DNA of 64,000 nucleotides from positions 372,001 through 436,000 of the forward strand of contig CAVTSA010000017.1 of assembly GCA_963737225.1 (NCBI GenBank), given 5' to 3'. Source of the DNA: CAVTSA01 sp963737225 (GTDB lineage Bacteria; Chloroflexota; Dormibacteria; Dormibacterales; Dormibacteraceae). The position numbers and the translations under genes were made by a program. The notes beneath the pieces are model-generated. The model was not told the DNA's origin, made no database searches, and saw only the letters and a program-made list of their open reading frames with translations. How positions within the stretch are numbered: position 1 is the stretch's first letter; each line of letters opens with the position of its first letter. Positions 61,556 through 64,000 of this stretch are shown here, piece after piece.

Positions 61556-62094
61556 GGACGCCTCGCGTCCAGGTCACGCTGCACGAGCTCGAGGATGGCG
61601 ACCTGCCGGCCGTCGCGGCGTGGGCCACCGATCCGCTGGTGACGGTGTTCCTCACCTGGGACGCGTTCGATCTGGACGGCGCCCGGCGGTGGATCCAGAA
61701 CGCGCGGTCGGAGGCGCAGCGGGTGCCGCGGCGGGTGTGGGAGCTGGCGGCCTGCGACGGGGCGGAGAACGTGATCGGATCCGGGCGCCTGTCGATCCAG
61801 GATCCCGCCAACCGGGCCGCCGACATCGGGTACGTGGTGCGGCGGGACCACTGGGGGCGGGGGTTCGGTACCGCGATCGCGATGCAGCTGATCGATTTCG
61901 GGTTCCACCGGCTGCACCTGCACCGGCTGTGGGCCACGTGCGTGGCGGAGAACGTGGCGTCGGCGCGCGTGCTGGAGCACGCGGGGATGGGGCTCGAAGG
62001 ACGGCTGCGCGACCACGTCCTCCTGCGCGGACAGTGGCGCGACTCCCTCCTCTACGCGATCGTGCAGGACACCGACGCCCGCTGGCGGCACTGA
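61552..62094 (+). CDS. GNAT family N-acetyltransferase (RimJ-like)
   Basis: 180 residues. GYVVRRDHWGRGFGTAIAMQLIDFGF carries the acetyl-CoA pyrophosphate loop (R/Q-x-x-G-x-G/A, here RGFGTA). It is followed by LWATCVAENVASARVLEHAGM, typical of RimJ/RimL-like enzymes. GTG 61552 overlaps the carboxylase stop (GTGA), so it is translationally coupled. Substrate unknown. Confidence 0.83.
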   Translation: MRTPRVQVTLHELEDGDLPAVAAWATDPLVTVFLTWDAFDLDGARRWIQNARSEAQRVPRRVWELAACDGAENVIGSGRLSIQDPANRAADIGYVVRRDHWGRGFGTAIAMQLIDFGFHRLHLHRLWATCVAENVASARVLEHAGMGLEGRLRDHVLLRGQWRDSLLYAIVQDTDARWRH

Positions 62095-62165
62095 CCCGCC
62101 CTTCCCCGCCCCCATTCGGGCCACGGCCCCCCCGGACTGCCGAGCCTCCTATGTCAAGTGGCGCG

Positions 62166-62378
62166 TCACCGTCGTCCATGGGGGGCGGCGTCCAGGAGGG
62201 AGGTGACCTCGCCGAGGTTCGCGGGGTCCGCGTTGGTGGCGCGCCAGAGGCCGGCGGAACGGCGTAAGCGGTAGGCGCGTTCCTGGCAAGCTCGCGAGCA
62301 GTAACGGCGGCGTCGGCCGGTCGGTTTCTGAGGGAAGCTCTGGCCGCACAGCATGCAGATTCCTTTCGTCACCTTCAT
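62166..62378 (-). CDS. Small zinc-ribbon protein
   Basis: 70 residues with a CxxC...CxxxC ribbon: Cys8 and Cys11 in GICMLCGQSF, Cys27 and Cys31 in RRRRYCSRACQERAYRLR. The basic helix after the second pair could bind nucleic acid. ATG 62378 overlaps the stop of the IS110 transposase (ATGA), so it may be translated with it, or the coupling arose when the IS inserted. No function is established for this type. Confidence 0.65.
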   Translation of the reverse strand: MKVTKGICMLCGQSFPQKPTGRRRRYCSRACQERAYRLRRSAGLWRATNADPANLGEVTSLLDAAPHGRR

Positions 62379-63452
62379 TTCGTCACGGTTTGGTGATGAA
62401 TCAAGTTAATTTCGTCACAGATAGAGAGGCGCTGAAGAGCAGCCTGGTCGCGGAGCAAGCGACGGAAAGCCTCATCGGAGAGCTTTCGTTTGAGGGCTCG
62501 ACGTGCGTCTTTTGGTTGGTCGTGGTCGGCGAGGCGGCGCTGGTAGTAGGCGTGGCCCGCAGACCCCTCCATGCGGATTTGCGTGATGGCTATCCGATGA
62601 AAGCGCCGCATTCATCTGCCGGTTTCCCCCATGGTTCAACCGGAACTGTTTGGCATTCCCCGACCACACCGGGATGGGGGCGGTTCCGTTGAACCTGGCG
62701 AACGCCGCCTTGCTGCGGAAGCGAGCCACGTCGGCGGTCTCGGCAAAAATCCGTGCGGCACTTAGGACCCCGCACCCGGCCAGGGCGAGGAGGTTGGGAA
62801 CCAGGGCGCTCACTCGCTTCTCGAGGTCCCGCTCGAGCGCGCTGATGCTGACGCTCAGCGCGTGGACGGAGTTGGTCAGGTCGCGAGCCAGCATCGCCAC
62901 GGTGCCCGTTCTGGAGTCCAGGCGATGCTTGATCCGGCGGACCCAGACGAGCTTGCTCAAGGCGCGCGCCGGGATCTCAAACTCGGGATCCAATTCAAAC
63001 AGGTGTTCCCGGAGCCGATTCTCCTTCTGCGTCCGTTCCCTCACCAGGTCGTCGTGATGGTCCAGCAACAGCTTGACCTCTCGGCTGGGACCATCCAACT
63101 GGGCGATCGGAAGATCCGGCTCCCGCAGTGCCGCACGCGCCACCGCCAGAGCATCAATCGGGTCCGACTTCCCCCGCTGACGTCCCACCCGGCGAGCATC
63201 CGCCATCAGGTGGGGGCTTACCCGCAGCACCGCCTCGCCGGCCCCTAGCAACTCCGACTCCAAGCGCCGGGTGAAGGGCCGACAGTCCTCCAGCGCCCAG
63301 CGTCGCTCCCCCCACTGAGCTGCCCAACGACGACTCTTCAGATGGCCGGCTTCGGTCGCCGCCACCGTGAGCTGGGCGATCTGCTTCCCGCTCTCCTCCA
63401 CCGCCACCAAGGTGTGGGTCTTCTTGTGGCAATCACCACCAACTGTCACCAT
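62375..63452 (-). pseudogene. IS110 family transposase, frameshifted
   Basis: Starts at ATG 63452 with MVTVGGDCHKKTHTLVAVEE (DEDD RuvC-like first Asp). It continues through DPIDALAVARAAL and LALAGCGVLSAARIFAETADVARFRSKAAFARFNGTAPIPVWSG to NHGGNRQMNAAL. Near 62600-62610 the frame changes: the C-terminal Tnp20 part HRIAITQIRMEGSAGHAYYQRRL lies in another frame ending at 62375. Without the shift the product would be about 358 aa. The catalytic Ser domain lies around the break. Confidence 0.82.
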
Positions 63453-63557
63453 GGATCCGTCTCCTCTCGCCAAGGGGGACATCGGGCCGGTTGACGGACA
63501 CCCCTGAGTAGAGACCAGTGTCAGGCTCCTATCAAGTCACGTCGACCGGCCCACTTC

Positions 63558-63629
63558 GGTCCGGCGGGCGGCAACTCGGCAACAAGCCCAGGCCACGGGC
63601 AGGCACTCAGTGAGCCAACCCGCCGGACC
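63558..63629 (-). ncRNA. Candidate IS110 bridge-RNA stem in the non-coding leader
   Basis: GGTCCGGCGGG (63558-63568) and CCCGCCGGACC (63619-63629) are perfect 11-bp inverted repeats with a 50-nt loop, in the region upstream of the transposase where IS110-group bridge RNAs are encoded. AGGCACTCAG occurs twice here (63601-63610 and 63647-63656). No bridge-RNA model could be run, so this is only a candidate. Confidence 0.3.
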
Positions 63630-63737
63630 ACTTCAGGGTGACACTCAGGCACTCAGGCCTCCTTAGTACTCGCCGCAGCAATTACTATCACGTAAATTAG
63701 CCGCACGTATTGGTCTCGATTCGAGTAGGGTTCGCGT

Positions 63738-64000
63738 ATGCCTCGGTCGAGCCCCTACGAGATCACCTTGAGTGGTGATGAACGTCGCATCCTGGAAGCA
63801 CGAGCTCGAAAATATACGTTGCCGTATCGCGATGTGTTCCGCGCCAACTTGGTGCTTCTCGCTGCCCGCGGCCTGCGCAACGACCAGATCGCCGAGCGCC
63901 TCAACACCCGCCGCGAGATCGTCAGCAAATGGCGCAAACGGTTCTTCGAGCAGCGCTTGGAGGGCCTGGAGGAGCGCGACCGGTCCGGCCGGAGCCGGCT
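63738..64000 (+). CDS. IS630-type transposase, N-terminal part cut by window edge
   Basis: ATG 63738 opens a frame to the right edge (about 87 residues): EITLSGDERRILEARARKY, then LRNDQIAERLNTRREIVSKWRKRFFEQ, a helix-turn-helix and the GLEERDRSGR linker usual before the DDE domain of IS630 transposases. A distinct lineage from elements A and B. AT-rich sequence at 63670-63737 is probably its left end. Confidence 0.75.
   Translation, partial: MPRSSPYEITLSGDERRILEARARKYTLPYRDVFRANLVLLAARGLRNDQIAERLNTRREIVSKWRKRFFEQRLEGLEERDRSGRSR

Larger units (their letters stand above)
62375..63660. mobile_element. IS110 family element (approximate extent)
   Basis: Contains a broken IS110 transposase (62375-63452) and a structured non-coding leader up to about 63660. 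IS110 elements lack clear inverted repeats, so the ends cannot be set from sequence alone. The adjacent zinc-ribbon gene may or may not belong to it. Confidence 0.55.

Noticed and set aside
1..64000. CRISPR array or prophage
   Set aside because: No regularly spaced repeat units and no phage structural or integrase genes were found; mobile DNA is limited to IS elements.

Overview
This is a GC-rich chromosomal window (no rRNA, tRNA or CRISPR seen) with GGAGG-type ribosome sites and some apparently leaderless starts. A HelY/Mtr4-type helicase, a DUF2342 F420-associated metalloprotease, a Ddn-type F420 reductase, an F420-type LLM oxidoreductase and a MinD-like ATPase with a Trp/Pro-rich head together suggest an actinobacterium or a related F420-using soil lineage (Dormibacterota/Chloroflexota-like). 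The sequence alone does not fix the phylum.

Positions 1-20.5k are mostly ordinary housekeeping and cell-envelope genes on mixed strands: M20 peptidases, DUF503, a CoA-transferase, HelY, Ddn, SDR, M55 D-aminopeptidase, HtrA, DUF2342, a class A PBP, a GT20 trehalose-phosphate-synthase-like enzyme, a MinD-like ATPase, an aldo/keto reductase, an Ntn asparaginase and a methyltransferase. Intergenic gaps hold short palindromic elements.

Positions 20.7-44.3k form a large nitrogen/amide catabolic island. A + strand block (NHL protein, AtzG/GatC-like small protein, amidase, 2-hydroxyacid dehydrogenase) meets a - strand EhuABCD-like amino-acid ABC transporter with an isochorismatase-like hydrolase. 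Divergent from these lie an M20 amidohydrolase, a GntR regulator, an aminotransferase, three tandem DUF3830 genes and an LLM oxidoreductase; the GntR gene and the divergent promoter share AT-rich motifs. Facing them is an eight-gene - strand operon: APC permease, IclR, acetamidase/formamidase, GS-like, M20, FluG-type amidohydrolase, class III aminotransferase, GS-like. Its sigma70-like promoter lies next to a 17-bp palindrome.

Positions 44.4-47.1k are an insertion-sequence zone with two different IS630 elements. Positions 47.1-57.6k continue the nitrogen theme: two PuuE-type allantoinase-like deacetylases, an AllA-like ureidoglycolate lyase, an SDR and an aminotransferase on the - strand, then divergent HyuA/HyuB, an ADP-forming acyl-CoA synthetase and an acyl-CoA dehydrogenase. 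The window ends with a Ca2+/H+ antiporter, an acyl-CoA carboxylase subunit, a GNAT acetyltransferase, a zinc-ribbon protein, a broken IS110 element with a structured leader, and the start of a third IS630-type transposase.

Main points of interest: a 67-bp repeat with paired TTGGTGCACCAA palindromes present in two inverted copies 26 kb apart; the DUF3830 triplet; a probable unannotated amidase small subunit; the FluG/GS operon with its promoter-operator; and at least six apparent frameshifts, several fixed by changing one base, which suggests either assembly indels or decay.
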